DNA of 30,915 nucleotides from Firmicutes bacterium UBA1191 (GCA_002310095.1 DBYH01000012.1:1-30915); one strand, 5' to 3'; positions 1 to 6,763 are shown, counted from the first letter of the stretch. A program made the numbers and translations. Notes: generated by a model from the sequence alone, not told the origin.

Positions 1-4
1 TTTT

Positions 5-92
5 TGGCGGAGGACACGGGACTCGAACCCGCGGGGCTGTTACACCTTACTCGCTTTCCAGGCGAGCTCCTTAGCCACTCGGTCAATCCTCC
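5..92 (-). tRNA. tRNA-Ser (GGA anticodon)
   Basis: Read on the minus strand, this 88-nt segment folds as a type II tRNA. The acceptor stem is GGAGGAT pairing with GTCCTCC, the discriminator is G, and CCA is encoded (plus-strand tgg at 5-7). The anticodon loop CTGGAAA gives anticodon GGA (serine). A long variable arm follows, and the T-arm is GCGGG-TTCGAGT-CCCGT. A near-consensus promoter lies just upstream at 106-134. Confidence 0.96.
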
Positions 93-105
93 GCGCCGCT
101 TTCCT

Positions 106-134
106 AATATAACAAATAATTGTGTCTGTTTCAA
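106..134 (-). promoter_or_regulatory. Promoter of tRNA-Ser
   Basis: On the minus strand TTGAAA (plus 129-134) and TATATT (plus 106-111) are separated by exactly 17 bp. The -10 box lies 13 bp upstream of the tRNA 5' end. This is a close sigma-A match, placed where a tRNA promoter should be. Confidence 0.75.
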
Positions 135-178
135 GTAATATCTGGCATTTCCTGCCGTCGTCCGCCGCCCGCGGCGCC

Positions 179-595
179 CTACTCCTTCTCCGGATACTCG
201 TAGGTCCAGGTCTCATCGCCGCTTGCGTTGAAGACGTGGACCGTGCCGGTGATGCCCGTAATGCCGGTCTGGGCCTCCAGCTCGGCGATGGCGCTCTCGA
301 AGCCGCTCTTCAGAATATCCGAATTCTTGCCGAAAGCCTTGACGAGTGCTTTCTCATCGTCGTCGTCGATCGGCTCATCGAACTTGTAGGTAATATCAAA
401 ACTGTCGCCCGAAAAGCTCACTTCCGAACTCATGCCCTCGGGCGTCGTCAGTTCTTTATTTATCGTCTTCACGATGTCCGGGTTGTCAGCCGCGATATCC
501 TCCAGGGTCGCCGTAGCCTCCTGGTCGCAGCCCCCAAGCAAAAGCAGCATGGCCGCTGCTGTGATCACCACGATTGTAACAAAAGTTTTTCTCAT
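179..595 (-). CDS. Small lipoprotein, DUF4854-like
   Basis: This 138-aa protein starts with a short basic stretch (MRKT), a hydrophobic helix, and a lipobox ending in Cys23 (LGGC). It is therefore predicted to be exported and lipid-anchored on the outer face of the membrane. The mature part resembles the DUF4854 domain as I recall it: an N-terminal acidic helix, a central beta segment and a C-terminal beta strand ending in WTYEYPEKE. No catalytic motif is visible and the function is unknown. It begins 24 nt after the thrC stop on the same strand, so it is probably the last gene of the coaB-coaC-thrC operon. The ribosome binding site is weak (AAGGG about 11 nt upstream, or AGGA very close). 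Certain as a lipoprotein, moderately sure of the family. Confidence 0.8.
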   Translation of the reverse strand: MRKTFVTIVVITAAAMLLLLGGCDQEATATLEDIAADNPDIVKTINKELTTPEGMSSEVSFSGDSFDITYKFDEPIDDDDEKALVKAFGKNSDILKSGFESAIAELEAQTGITGITGTVHVFNASGDETWTYEYPEKE

Positions 596-619
596 ATCCT
601 GTTTCCCTTTCGCGTCAGT

Positions 620-2098
620 TTAACGGACGCTGTCTTCTACAGCATTTATCATGTCTGGGATCTCGATCACGCCCTTGTGGCGGATCGGCTTCAACTCAAG
701 GTCCTTCAGTCCCTTAGGCACGCGCACGCCCGTCTCCTGAGCCACCGAGCGGATATATCCGAAACCGTCCTGCTCCTCCGGAAGGCCGATTGATTTCGCA
801 ACGCTCTCGGCAAACTTGTAGGCGCTGGCTGTCGACGCGATGAGCGTCGGGGTCTCATCACCTGTCGCCTTTACATAGTCACGGTAGACTTTGTATCCGA
901 CCGCCGTATGAGTATCGATGAGGTACTTCTCCTCCCTGTACATTGCGCCGATTGTAGCGTTGGTCTCTTCTACAGTAGCCGTGCCGCCCCAGAACTTCTT
1001 CATGCCTTCGCGGATCTTCGGGCTGACCTCATAGCGCCTCTCCTTTTCAAGGGACTCCATAAGAATTCTGATCTCATCTCCGTCATTGCCCGCCAGATGG
1101 TAGAGCAGTCTCTCCAGGTTGCTGGAGATCAGAATATCCATTGACGGTGAATTAGTCAGGTAGAACTCCCTCATGGTGCTGTAAACACCTGTCTCGAAGA
1201 AATCCGTCAGAACGCGGTTCTTATTCGAGGCGCAGATGAATCTGTTCACAGGAATGCCCATCTCACCCGCGTAGTAGGCGGCGAGAATGTTGCCGAAGTT
1301 GCCCGTCGGCACGCAGATGTTGACCGGATCGCCGGCCTTAACTGCTCCCCTCTCGACAAGTTTCAGATAGCCCCACACATAGTAGGCCACCTGCGGTACA
1401 AGGCGTCCGATGTTTATGGAATTGGCGCTGCTCAGCTTGCAGCCAAGGTCCGCCAGTTTTTCCGCAAAAGCATCATCGTTGAAAATCTTCTTGACGCCCG
1501 TCTGTGCGTCATCGAAGTTGCCCTCGATTGCGAAGACGTGGGTGTTGTCGCCTTCCTGAGTGATCATCTGGCGCTCCTGCACCTGGCTGACGCCCTTGTT
1601 CGGGAAGAACACGATTATCTCCGTTCCCGGAACGTCTGCGAAACCTTCCAGAGCGGCCTTGCCAGTGTCGCCGGAAGTTGCCGTCAGAATGCAGATCTTC
1701 TTGTCTTCATTTTCCTTCTTCGTGGCAGTCGTCAGAAGATAAGGCAAAATGCTCAGCGCCATGTCTTTGAACGCCGCCGTCTTGCCGTGATAGAGCTCGA
1801 GAAAATACGCTCCTCCTGCCTTTGCGACCGGAACTATCTCTTTCTCCTCGAACTTGCTGTCGTACGCGCCGTCGGTGCAGTACTTCATCTCCTCGTCAGT
1901 GTAGTCGTCGAAGAACGTCTTTATTATTTCAAAGGCAACCTGCTTGTAGGTCATTCCGACCATGTCCTCGATCGCCATCGGCAGCGCCGGCACCTCGTGT
2001 GGCACATAAAGACCGCGGTCCTCCGCGATGCCCTGAATTACCGCCTGCGCGCCTGTCTTGAGGTCCTTGCTGCCTCTCGTACTTTCGTACATAATCAT
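620..2098 (-). CDS. thrC: Threonine synthase
   Basis: Threonine synthase converts O-phospho-L-homoserine to L-threonine with pyridoxal phosphate, the last step of threonine synthesis in the cytoplasm. The N-terminus MYESTRGS is the family signature. The motif HGKTAAFKDMALSILPYLL holds the PLP-binding lysine (about residue 111), and later motifs (LTATSGDTGKAAL, PTGNFGNILAAYYAGEMG) bind phosphate. At 492 aa it has the usual size of the long bacterial form. The open frame extends to a GTG at 2104, but I prefer the ATG at 2098. That ATG overlaps the coaC stop as ATGA and has AAGGAG 10 nt upstream, which suggests translational coupling. The ATG at 2092 is an alternative. It is transcribed after coaB and coaC. 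Confidence 0.95.
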   Translation of the reverse strand: MIMYESTRGSKDLKTGAQAVIQGIAEDRGLYVPHEVPALPMAIEDMVGMTYKQVAFEIIKTFFDDYTDEEMKYCTDGAYDSKFEEKEIVPVAKAGGAYFLELYHGKTAAFKDMALSILPYLLTTATKKENEDKKICILTATSGDTGKAALEGFADVPGTEIIVFFPNKGVSQVQERQMITQEGDNTHVFAIEGNFDDAQTGVKKIFNDDAFAEKLADLGCKLSSANSINIGRLVPQVAYYVWGYLKLVERGAVKAGDPVNICVPTGNFGNILAAYYAGEMGIPVNRFICASNKNRVLTDFFETGVYSTMREFYLTNSPSMDILISSNLERLLYHLAGNDGDEIRILMESLEKERRYEVSPKIREGMKKFWGGTATVEETNATIGAMYREEKYLIDTHTAVGYKVYRDYVKATGDETPTLIASTASAYKFAESVAKSIGLPEEQDGFGYIRSVAQETGVRVPKGLKDLELKPIRHKGVIEIPDMINAVEDSVR

Positions 2099-2634
2099 TT
2101 GCACTGAACTCCTTCTGTTATTTTTACTATATCGTCCACGTCCGCCAGAGCGCCTTTGCCTGTGGTTCCGCAGGCAAGGTGCGAGTCCTTCGGTTCGATG
2201 AACTGATAGCCATATCCTTTGAGTTTTTCGATGTTTGCCTGGACGATCGGGTTCTCATACATGTTGGTGTTCATCGCCGGGGCGATAATAACCTGCGCCT
2301 GATTCGCCGCTGCCATGGTTACCGCAGTCAGCAGATCGTCGGCGATACCGCCCGCAATCTTCCCGATAATATTCGCCGTTGCCGGCGCAATCAGCACGAC
2401 ATCCGCGTTGCCCGCCAAGTCGATGTGCTTAACAATGGTCGGGTCATACTCTTCAAACTCGTTGGCGTGGACTTTGTTCTTGGAAAGTGTCTGCAGCGTC
2501 AGAGGTGTAATGAATTCCTGCGCGCCGTCTGTCATGACAACGTGCACGTCATGTCCGTCCTTGTGCAGCCGGTTCGCGATATCTGCCGCCTTATAGGCGG
2601 AGATGCTTCCTGTTACTCCGAGTACGATATACAT
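2095..2634 (-). CDS. coaC: Phosphopantothenoylcysteine decarboxylase
   Basis: This 179-aa flavoprotein is predicted to decarboxylate 4'-phosphopantothenoyl-cysteine to 4'-phosphopantetheine in coenzyme A synthesis. Family residues visible are the N-terminal GVTGSISAYKA (FMN-binding region), the catalytic His70 in KHIDLA, the PAMNTNMY motif at 119-126 with Asn122, and Cys155 of the substrate-recognition clamp (ACG). It covers only the decarboxylase half of the common bifunctional CoaBC; the synthetase is the separate gene upstream, as in streptococci and enterococci. The ATG follows the coaB TAG with no gap, behind AAGGAAGGG. Its stop overlaps the thrC start. Confidence 0.94.
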   Translation of the reverse strand: MYIVLGVTGSISAYKAADIANRLHKDGHDVHVVMTDGAQEFITPLTLQTLSKNKVHANEFEEYDPTIVKHIDLAGNADVVLIAPATANIIGKIAGGIADDLLTAVTMAAANQAQVIIAPAMNTNMYENPIVQANIEKLKGYGYQFIEPKDSHLACGTTGKGALADVDDIVKITEGVQCK

Positions 2635-3336
2635 CTATTTACCCTTCCTTTCTTCGAGGACGCGCCGCAGAATCATCTGCGCGATCTCCTCGTTCGTGTT
2701 CATAGTATCGTAAGACTTGTCTTTGTGGATCAGATATCCTTTGTGGAAGTCCCTGCCGATCTCCCTCAGGTCGTTGGCCATTACGAAGTCGCAGTTATTC
2801 TTCTGCAAAAGCCTGTAGCCCACGTCGATCAGCTCCTCGTGCGGCACTCCGCTAAGAAGCTTGAATCCAACAAGCGTCGTATCCGGACTCACCTGTTTGA
2901 TGATGCTGATGACCTTAGGCGAACGCTTCATGTGAATGATCAGGTCATCGATATCCGAGCTGATCTTGTTGCCTGTCAGGTCCTGAGCGTGCTCCGGATC
3001 CTCCGTACCCATGAGCTTGTCCAGCGTCGTCACCTGGTGCACCATGTAATCGCTCACCGCCATGGCGTGGATGACCGCGTCGATTCTGTCCTCGGTCAGG
3101 ACTTTCGTCAGGTTCTCCTGCAGGTCCATGACGCCGCCGATCTCGATCGGCTCGATCTTTTCGTTCTCAGGCCAGACGGCCCTTTTGCCGTGCAGATAGT
3201 AGATCTTCTCTATCTCGTCATTCTGCGCAAACAACGTTCCTATCGCAAAACCAAGACTGCCTGTCGACGAATTCGTAATCGTTCTGACATCGTCGATCTT
3301 CTCGCTTGTTCCGCCTGCTGTAATCACAATTTTCAT
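2635..3336 (-). CDS. coaB: Phosphopantothenate-cysteine ligase (stand-alone CoaB)
   Basis: This protein is predicted to join 4'-phosphopantothenate and cysteine using a nucleotide triphosphate, the step before CoaC. The N-terminus MKIVITAGGTSEKIDDVRTI is the classical CoaB nucleotide-binding opening, followed by NSSTGSLG. HAMAVSDYMV and GFKLLSG are family-typical. The open frame runs up to an ATG at 3375. That codon sits between the -10 box and the predicted transcription start, so the ATG at 3336 (233 aa) is preferred. It gives the family-typical N-terminus and a leader of about 35 nt. GGAAGGAG lies 13 nt upstream, which is rather far. It is the first gene of the operon coaB-coaC-thrC-lipoprotein. 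Confidence 0.93.
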   Translation of the reverse strand: MKIVITAGGTSEKIDDVRTITNSSTGSLGFAIGTLFAQNDEIEKIYYLHGKRAVWPENEKIEPIEIGGVMDLQENLTKVLTEDRIDAVIHAMAVSDYMVHQVTTLDKLMGTEDPEHAQDLTGNKISSDIDDLIIHMKRSPKVISIIKQVSPDTTLVGFKLLSGVPHEELIDVGYRLLQKNNCDFVMANDLREIGRDFHKGYLIHKDKSYDTMNTNEEIAQMILRRVLEERKGK

Positions 3337-3378
3337 AGGCTTTCCGACGCTCCTTCCACCAGTATTATCTAACATAAA

Positions 3379-3408
3379 ATTATATGGTCATTTCCCCTAA
3401 AGTGTCAA
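3379..3408 (-). promoter_or_regulatory. Promoter of the coaB-coaC-thrC operon
   Basis: On the minus strand a perfect TTGACA (plus 3403-3408) and a perfect TATAAT (plus 3379-3384) are 18 bp apart. Transcription should begin near 3372. The -35 box overlaps the outer edge of the palindromic repeat at 3406-3450. Confidence 0.8.
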
Positions 3409-3450
3409 GAAATGTGTCAAAGGGGACGGTTCGTTTGACACATTTTCTTG
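3406..3450. repeat. Palindromic repeat, copy 1 (TGTGTCAAA type)
   Basis: The left arm 3406-3421 and right arm 3434-3450 are complementary over 16 pairs with one bulged A, around the loop GGGGACGGTTCG. A second copy with the same arms and a related loop lies at 3917-3954. Similar TGTGTCAAA/GGGGACGGTTC palindromes are, as I recall, widespread in bacterial genomes as REP-like elements. That is recollection, not a search. Confidence 0.75.
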
Positions 3451-3496
3451 AAGGTCTGAATGATTTGATATAGACTTGTCCCAGGAGGACAATGAT

Positions 3497-3913
3497 ATGA
3501 AATCATACAAGAAGGAAATGTGGTTCAACGTGCCGACGAGGCGCGGCCTGATCAATATCACACGCGACGTTCAGCAGGCCATAGACGAGAGCGGAATCAA
3601 AGAAGGACTCTGCCTGGTCAACCCTATGCACATCACTGCCAGCGTCATCATCAACGACGACGAATCCGGACTTCACCGCGACTTCGACCGGCTCCTCGAG
3701 CGCCTGGCTCCGGAGAAACCGTACAGCCAGTACGATCACAACGGCTTTGAGGACAACGGCGACGCCCACTGCAAGCGCCAGCTCATGGGCCGCGAAGTAG
3801 TCTGCGCCGTTACCGAAGGCCAGCTTGACTTCGGACCGTGGGAGCAGATCTTTTACTACGAGATGGACGGCAAGCGCAACAAGCGCGTCCTGATCAAGAT
3901 CATCGGAGAATAG
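3497..3913 (+). CDS. YjbQ / UPF0047 family protein
   Basis: This 138-aa protein has the full length and motifs of the YjbQ/UPF0047 family. These are the central HITASVIIND segment, NGDAHCKRQLMG (normally GHAH-K-LLG), and the C-terminal FGPWEQIFYYEMDGKRNKRVLIKI with a closing GE. Family members can weakly replace thiamine-phosphate synthase, but the physiological role is not settled. The start is the ATG at 3497, with AGGAGG 8 nt upstream; an in-frame TTG at 3476 has no such support. It is a single gene on the plus strand, flanked by two copies of the TGTGTCAAA palindrome. The downstream copy, ending in a T-run, can serve as its terminator. Confidence 0.92.
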   Translation: MKSYKKEMWFNVPTRRGLINITRDVQQAIDESGIKEGLCLVNPMHITASVIINDDESGLHRDFDRLLERLAPEKPYSQYDHNGFEDNGDAHCKRQLMGREVVCAVTEGQLDFGPWEQIFYYEMDGKRNKRVLIKIIGE

Positions 3914-3916
3914 ACT

Positions 3917-3956
3917 AAAATGTGTCAAAAGAGATGGTTCTTTTGACACATTTTTT
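3917..3956 (+). terminator. Palindromic repeat, copy 2, acting as terminator
   Basis: A perfect 14-bp inverted repeat (3917-3930 with 3941-3954) surrounds the loop GAGATGGTTC and runs into TTTTTT. It starts 4 nt after the YjbQ gene stop, so it can act as an intrinsic terminator. It is also the second copy of the repeat at 3406-3450: the arms share AATGTGTCAAA and the loops share a GGTTC ending. Confidence 0.8.
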
Positions 3957-3970
3957 GTTGCAACTTCCTC

Positions 3971-4000
3971 TTTACAAGTCCGCGGAGCCTGTGTTATACT
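3971..4000 (+). promoter_or_regulatory. Promoter of tRNA-Glu
   Basis: TTTACA (3971-3976) and TATACT (3995-4000) are separated by 18 bp, about 31 nt before the tRNA 5' end. A GC-rich leader with CCGCGG lies between. Confidence 0.7.
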
Positions 4001-4031
4001 CATTTCCGCGGCGGAAGCCGAAACAGAATAA

Positions 4032-4106
4032 GCTCGATTGGTCAAGTGGTCAAGACGCAGCCCTCTCACGGCTGAATCAGGGGTTCGACTCCCCTATCGA
4101 GTACCA
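4032..4106 (+). tRNA. tRNA-Glu (CTC anticodon); attachment target of the cassette array
   Basis: This is a 75-nt cloverleaf. The acceptor GCTCGAT pairs with ATCGAGT (first pair G-U), the anticodon loop CTCTCAC gives CTC (glutamate), the T-arm is GGGGTTCGACTCCCC, and CCA is encoded at 4104-4106. The last 19 nt (4088-4106, ACTCCCCTATCGAGTACCA) recur exactly at 4287-4305, 9714-9732, 10487-10505 and 11371-11389. That is what tandem insertion at a tRNA 3' end produces. This first copy is the only complete tRNA. Confidence 0.96.
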
Positions 4107-4143
4107 ATAACAATAGAGACCCAAACGGGTCTCTATTGTTATT
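4107..4143 (+). terminator. Terminator after tRNA-Glu
   Basis: A perfect 16-bp stem (4107-4122 with 4128-4143; the flanking 4106/4127 positions can extend it) encloses a short A-rich loop around AAAC. It immediately follows the tRNA CCA. The T-rich right arm (TTGTTATT) fits an intrinsic terminator, and the stem is symmetric enough to work on both strands. Confidence 0.75.
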
Positions 4144-4305
4144 CTGTATCCAATTGAGGGGAGTCGAACCCGCAAGGGCCGGAGCGTAAAGCGAAACAGT
4201 CCGGTGGACTGTTTCGTAGCGACGGGTCCAAGCGAGCTGCGGAGAGCTCGCGCAGGATGGCGGATCGCCGTAAGGCGATACGCGTAACTCCCCTATCGAG
4301 TACCA
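4144..4305 (+). repeat. Structured non-coding segment ending in a tRNA-Glu 3'-end copy
   Basis: No gene is supported here. The segment opens with an inverted copy of the tRNA T-arm (4157-4171) and ends with the direct copy (4287-4305), giving a closing helix 4157-4164/4287-4294. Inside are ACCCG/CGGGT (4168-4172/4223-4227), a perfect 10-bp hairpin with a 3-nt loop (4193-4202/4206-4215), a 7-bp hairpin (4232-4238/4245-4251), and a 6-bp hairpin with a GTAA tetraloop (4264-4269/4274-4279). It does not resemble the terminal units at 9601, 10375 and 11259, except for the tRNA-derived end. Confidence 0.75.
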
Positions 4306-4308
4306 ACT

Positions 4309-4347
4309 AAGATATGCAGTTTTAACATAAGGCTGCATATCTTTTTT
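4309..4347 (+). terminator. Stem-loop with T-run at the left end of segment II
   Basis: AAGATATGCAG (4309-4319) pairs with CTGCATATCTT (4333-4343) and is followed by T residues to 4347. The arms are identical to those at 9736-9770, and the stem-loop at 10509-10540 is a diverged version. Confidence 0.75.
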
Positions 4348-4371
4348 CTTGAAAAGGATATCAGCAATTTC

Positions 4372-4409
4372 TTGACAATAATTATTCCATAATTATAATA
4401 TAATTATGG
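4372..4409 (+). promoter_or_regulatory. brnTA promoter with overlapping operator
   Basis: TTGACA (4372-4377) and TATAAT (4394-4399) are spaced by 16 bp. A perfect 10-bp inverted repeat with a 3-bp centre (4387-4409, arms CCATAATTAT and ATAATTATGG) covers the -10 box. This is the expected place for autorepression by the ribbon-helix-helix antitoxin encoded by the second gene. Confidence 0.75.
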
Positions 4410-4428
4410 AAGGGGTTTGATCTTAGAG

Positions 4429-4710
4429 ATGGTTTTTGAATGGGATGAAAACAAAAACAGAAATAACAGGATGAAACATGGCATCAGTTTCAAAGAAGCA
4501 GCAACTGTGTTTTATGACAGCGATGCTATCATGTTTGATGATCCGGATCACTCTTATGGTGAAGAACGTTTTCTCATTCTGGGTGTATCCCTTTCAGAAA
4601 AGCTTTGCATTGTCAGCCATTGTTATCGTGGGAATGATGACGTAATCAGAATCATTTCCGCTAGAAAGGCGACGAAAACTGAAGCTAAAATATATCGCGA
4701 AGGATTATAG
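4429..4710 (+). CDS. brnT: BrnT-family toxin
   Basis: This 93-aa protein matches the BrnT (DUF497) family along its whole length: FEWDENKNRNNRMKHGISF at the N-terminus, then the DDPDHSYGEERFLILG core and the C-terminal IRIISARKATKTE. BrnT is a RelE-fold ribonuclease that stops translation and is neutralised by BrnA. The start at ATG 4429 gives the family-typical N-terminus. GGAAGGGG lies upstream at a long spacing, and an in-frame TTG at 4417 is too close to it. brnA follows after 12 nt. Toxin-first order is normal for brnTA. It is AT-rich compared with the neighbouring bce genes, which suggests separate ancestry. Sure of family; activity untested. Confidence 0.9.
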   Translation: MVFEWDENKNRNNRMKHGISFKEAATVFYDSDAIMFDDPDHSYGEERFLILGVSLSEKLCIVSHCYRGNDDVIRIISARKATKTEAKIYREGL

Positions 4711-4722
4711 GGGGCATATAAC

Positions 4723-4938
4723 ATGAGAGAGGAATATGATATCAAAAATCTGAATCCACGACGCAATCCGTATGCGGACAAGCTGAAAAAGCAAATCACG
4801 ATCCGTCTGAATGTGGGCACGATCGAATACTTCAAGAAGCAAGCCGAGGAAACCGGCATATCCTATCAGAACCTGATCAACATGTATCTGACAGATTGTG
4901 CTGTCCATGAAAAGAAATTGGAATACACGATCAAATAG
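4723..4938 (+). CDS. brnA: BrnA-like ribbon-helix-helix antitoxin
   Basis: This 71-aa protein is the cognate antitoxin of the preceding BrnT. The segment KKQITIRLNVGTIEYFKKQAEETGISYQNLINMYL (residues 22-56) is a ribbon-helix-helix DNA-binding and dimerisation domain: a beta strand followed by two helices. The flexible N-terminal part with NPRRNPYAD probably wraps the toxin. A GGGGG site precedes the ATG. It should bind the perfect palindrome at 4387-4409 and repress the operon. The next gene, bceR, starts 50 nt later with its own candidate promoter. Confidence 0.85.
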   Translation: MREEYDIKNLNPRRNPYADKLKKQITIRLNVGTIEYFKKQAEETGISYQNLINMYLTDCAVHEKKLEYTIK

Positions 4939-4956
4939 TGACAAAAGTGTTAGTAC

Positions 4957-4982
4957 CCATGCCATCGGTATGGCTATATAAT
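4957..4982 (+). promoter_or_regulatory. Candidate bceR promoter with dyad
   Basis: A near-perfect dyad (CCATGCC at 4957-4963, GGTATGG at 4967-4973) sits directly upstream of TATAAT at 4977-4982. No convincing -35 box is present. The -10 box is only 6 nt from the bceR ATG, which would make the transcript leaderless or nearly so. Candidate only. Confidence 0.35.
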
Positions 4983-4988
4983 CAATTT

Positions 4989-5666
4989 ATGAAGTATAAG
5001 ATCCTGATCATTGAAGACGACAAGGGAATAGCGGAGGCCATCGCAGCAAGCCTCGCAGGCTGGAATATGGAGCCTTATATTGTCAGTGACTTTCACGACG
5101 TAATGGGGCAGTTCGCTGCGCAGCAGCCTCATCTGGTTCTGATCGATATCGGCCTTCCTTTCATGGACGGCTACCATTGGTGCAATGAGATCCGCCGTAT
5201 CAGTTCCGTGCCTATCATTTTCATTTCCTCGGCGACGGACAACATGAACATCGTCATGGCGATGAATATGGGTGCAGATGATTTCATCGCGAAACCATTC
5301 AACCAGAATGTTTTGATCGCCAAGATCCAGGCGCTCCTTCGCCGCTCCTATGATTTTGCCGCGGCGATGCCGGTCATCGAGCATCGCGGGGCGTTTCTCA
5401 ATACCGGGGACAACACCCTTTCCTATGAGGACAATACGCTGGAACTTTCCAAGAACGAATACCGCATCCTGCTGACGCTCATGCAGAGCAAAGGCAGCGT
5501 TGTCAGCAGAGAGAAACTGATGGAAGCGCTGTGGCAGACAGACTGTTACGTCGACGAGAACACACTGACCGTCAACATCGGCCGTCTGCGCAAAAAACTC
5601 AGCGGAATCGGCCTGGATCACTTCATCACTACGAAGTTTGGAGTCGGATATATTATCGAAACCTGA
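4989..5666 (+). CDS. bceR: BceR-type response regulator
   Basis: This is a 225-aa OmpR/PhoB-type response regulator. The receiver domain (1-120) has the acidic pair E9 D10, the phosphoacceptor Asp53 in LIDIGLPFMDG, and Lys102 in AKPF. The C-terminal winged helix spans about 130-225 (ELSKNEYRILLTLM, TLTVNIGRLRKKL, GVGYIIE). The start is the ATG at 4989, which gives the standard MKYKILIIEDD; upstream in-frame codons add a non-family extension. No Shine-Dalgarno sequence is visible. Partnered with BceS and the BceAB transporter immediately downstream, it probably activates bceAB when the transporter meets cell-wall-active peptides. Confidence 0.93.
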   Translation: MKYKILIIEDDKGIAEAIAASLAGWNMEPYIVSDFHDVMGQFAAQQPHLVLIDIGLPFMDGYHWCNEIRRISSVPIIFISSATDNMNIVMAMNMGADDFIAKPFNQNVLIAKIQALLRRSYDFAAAMPVIEHRGAFLNTGDNTLSYEDNTLELSKNEYRILLTLMQSKGSVVSREKLMEALWQTDCYVDENTLTVNIGRLRKKLSGIGLDHFITTKFGVGYIIET

Positions 5667-5688
5667 AGACAGAACCTAAGATCCGAAA

Positions 5689-6672
5689 ATGACATTCATC
5701 CATTATTTGTACTACAAACGAATCACCCTTGCAGCGTTTCTCATCTTCGCTTTGATCGTCTTTGCCTGTCTGGCATTGTCCGACGTTCCGCCGCGGCTGC
5801 TTTTGTACCCACTTGCTCTATGCATCGCCGCAGGTCTCGTGTTCCTCATCATCGGTTACTGGCAATACCGCAAAACCTATAAAGAACTGGAACTGATCAG
5901 CGGTCTGCGCGCGGAACTGATCGATGCGCTTCCGGAACCCCGCGGTCCGCAGGATATGCAGTATCAGCAGATCATTCGGGCGCTTTGCACGGAGGAAATG
6001 CAAAGGCAGACCGAGTTCACCGGGAAGTACAATGATCTCCTCGACTACTACACCGCCTGGGCCCATCAGATCAAAACGCCGATCTCTGCCATGAAACTCA
6101 GTTTCCAGAATGAAGACAGCGCGCTGGCAAGGCAGTCACTGAATGATCTGAAGAGAATCGAGCAGTATGTGGACATGGCTCTGACCTATCTGAAACTGGA
6201 CTCCGGCGGCATTGATTATGTGATCCGGGAACACCCGCTTGACGACATCATCCGTCAGGCGATCCGGAATTTTTCCGGTGAATTCATCAACCGGAAGATC
6301 GCTCTCGAATATGAGCAGGCTTCCTATCGTGTCCTGACCGATGATAAATGGCTTGCCTTTGTCATCGAACAGATCCTGTCCAATGCACTGAAATATACGA
6401 GCGAGGGAACGATTCGAATCTTCATGGACGGAAGCACGCTTTGCATCAGCGATACGGGCATCGGAATCGAGGAGGCGGATATCCCCAGAATCTTTGAGAA
6501 GGGATTCACCGGCTGCAACGGGCGCAAAGACAAGCGGGCCAGCGGCATCGGCCTGTATCTTTGCAAGCGAATCTGCGACAATCTCTCTCATGAAATCTCG
6601 GCCTGCTCGAAGGTCGGCGTTGGGACCACCATACGGATCGACCTGCAGCAGAGCACCCTCGGAATCGAATAA
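5689..6672 (+). CDS. bceS: BceS-type intramembrane-sensing histidine kinase
   Basis: This 327-aa kinase has two TM helices (about 13-30 and 38-57) joined by only a few residues, so it lacks an extracellular sensor domain. That is the hallmark of BceS kinases, which sense through the transporter. The phosphorylatable His126 lies in WAHQIKTPISAMKL. The ATPase domain has EQILSNALKY (N box), SDTGIGIEE (G1), PRIFEKGFTG (F) and GIGLYLCKR (G2), so it looks complete. It starts 22 nt after bceR without a clear ribosome binding site. The next gene, bceA, has a separate regulatory region. Confidence 0.93.
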   Translation: MTFIHYLYYKRITLAAFLIFALIVFACLALSDVPPRLLLYPLALCIAAGLVFLIIGYWQYRKTYKELELISGLRAELIDALPEPRGPQDMQYQQIIRALCTEEMQRQTEFTGKYNDLLDYYTAWAHQIKTPISAMKLSFQNEDSALARQSLNDLKRIEQYVDMALTYLKLDSGGIDYVIREHPLDDIIRQAIRNFSGEFINRKIALEYEQASYRVLTDDKWLAFVIEQILSNALKYTSEGTIRIFMDGSTLCISDTGIGIEEADIPRIFEKGFTGCNGRKDKRASGIGLYLCKRICDNLSHEISACSKVGVGTTIRIDLQQSTLGIE

Positions 6673-6697
6673 TGGCATGAACGCAGTTCTTTCACAG

Positions 6698-6763
6698 ATG
6701 TAAGAATTGAACAAGAATATGTAAGGCGATTCAATGGAATGGATCGCCTTTCGCACATATACT
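6698..6763 (+). promoter_or_regulatory. Candidate BceR-controlled promoter of bceAB
   Basis: Two exact ATGTAAG boxes (6698-6704 and 6719-6725) lie 21 bp apart, two helical turns on the same face. An 8-bp inverted repeat follows (AAGGCGAT/ATCGCCTT, 6723-6750). A TATACT -10 candidate is at 6758-6763 with only a weak -35. Direct repeats upstream of a weak -35 fit an activator such as BceR. Confidence 0.45.

Noticed and set aside
2179..3372. Long plus-strand open frame (397 codons) opposite coaC/coaB
   Set aside because: It is antisense to two well-recognised enzymes, has low-complexity arginine/leucine/valine-rich sequence, and no ribosome binding site or family motif.
3337..3375. Longer N-terminus of CoaB starting at 3375
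   Set aside because: The codon lies between the -10 box and the predicted transcription start, and the added residues do not resemble CoaB.
4066..4338. Minus-strand open frame of 90 codons over the tRNA-Glu 3' end and the structured segment
   Set aside because: It is antisense to a tRNA and made of hairpin sequence; no start signal.
6136..6756. Minus-strand open frame opposite bceS
   Set aside because: It overlaps the kinase catalytic domain and has no family features.
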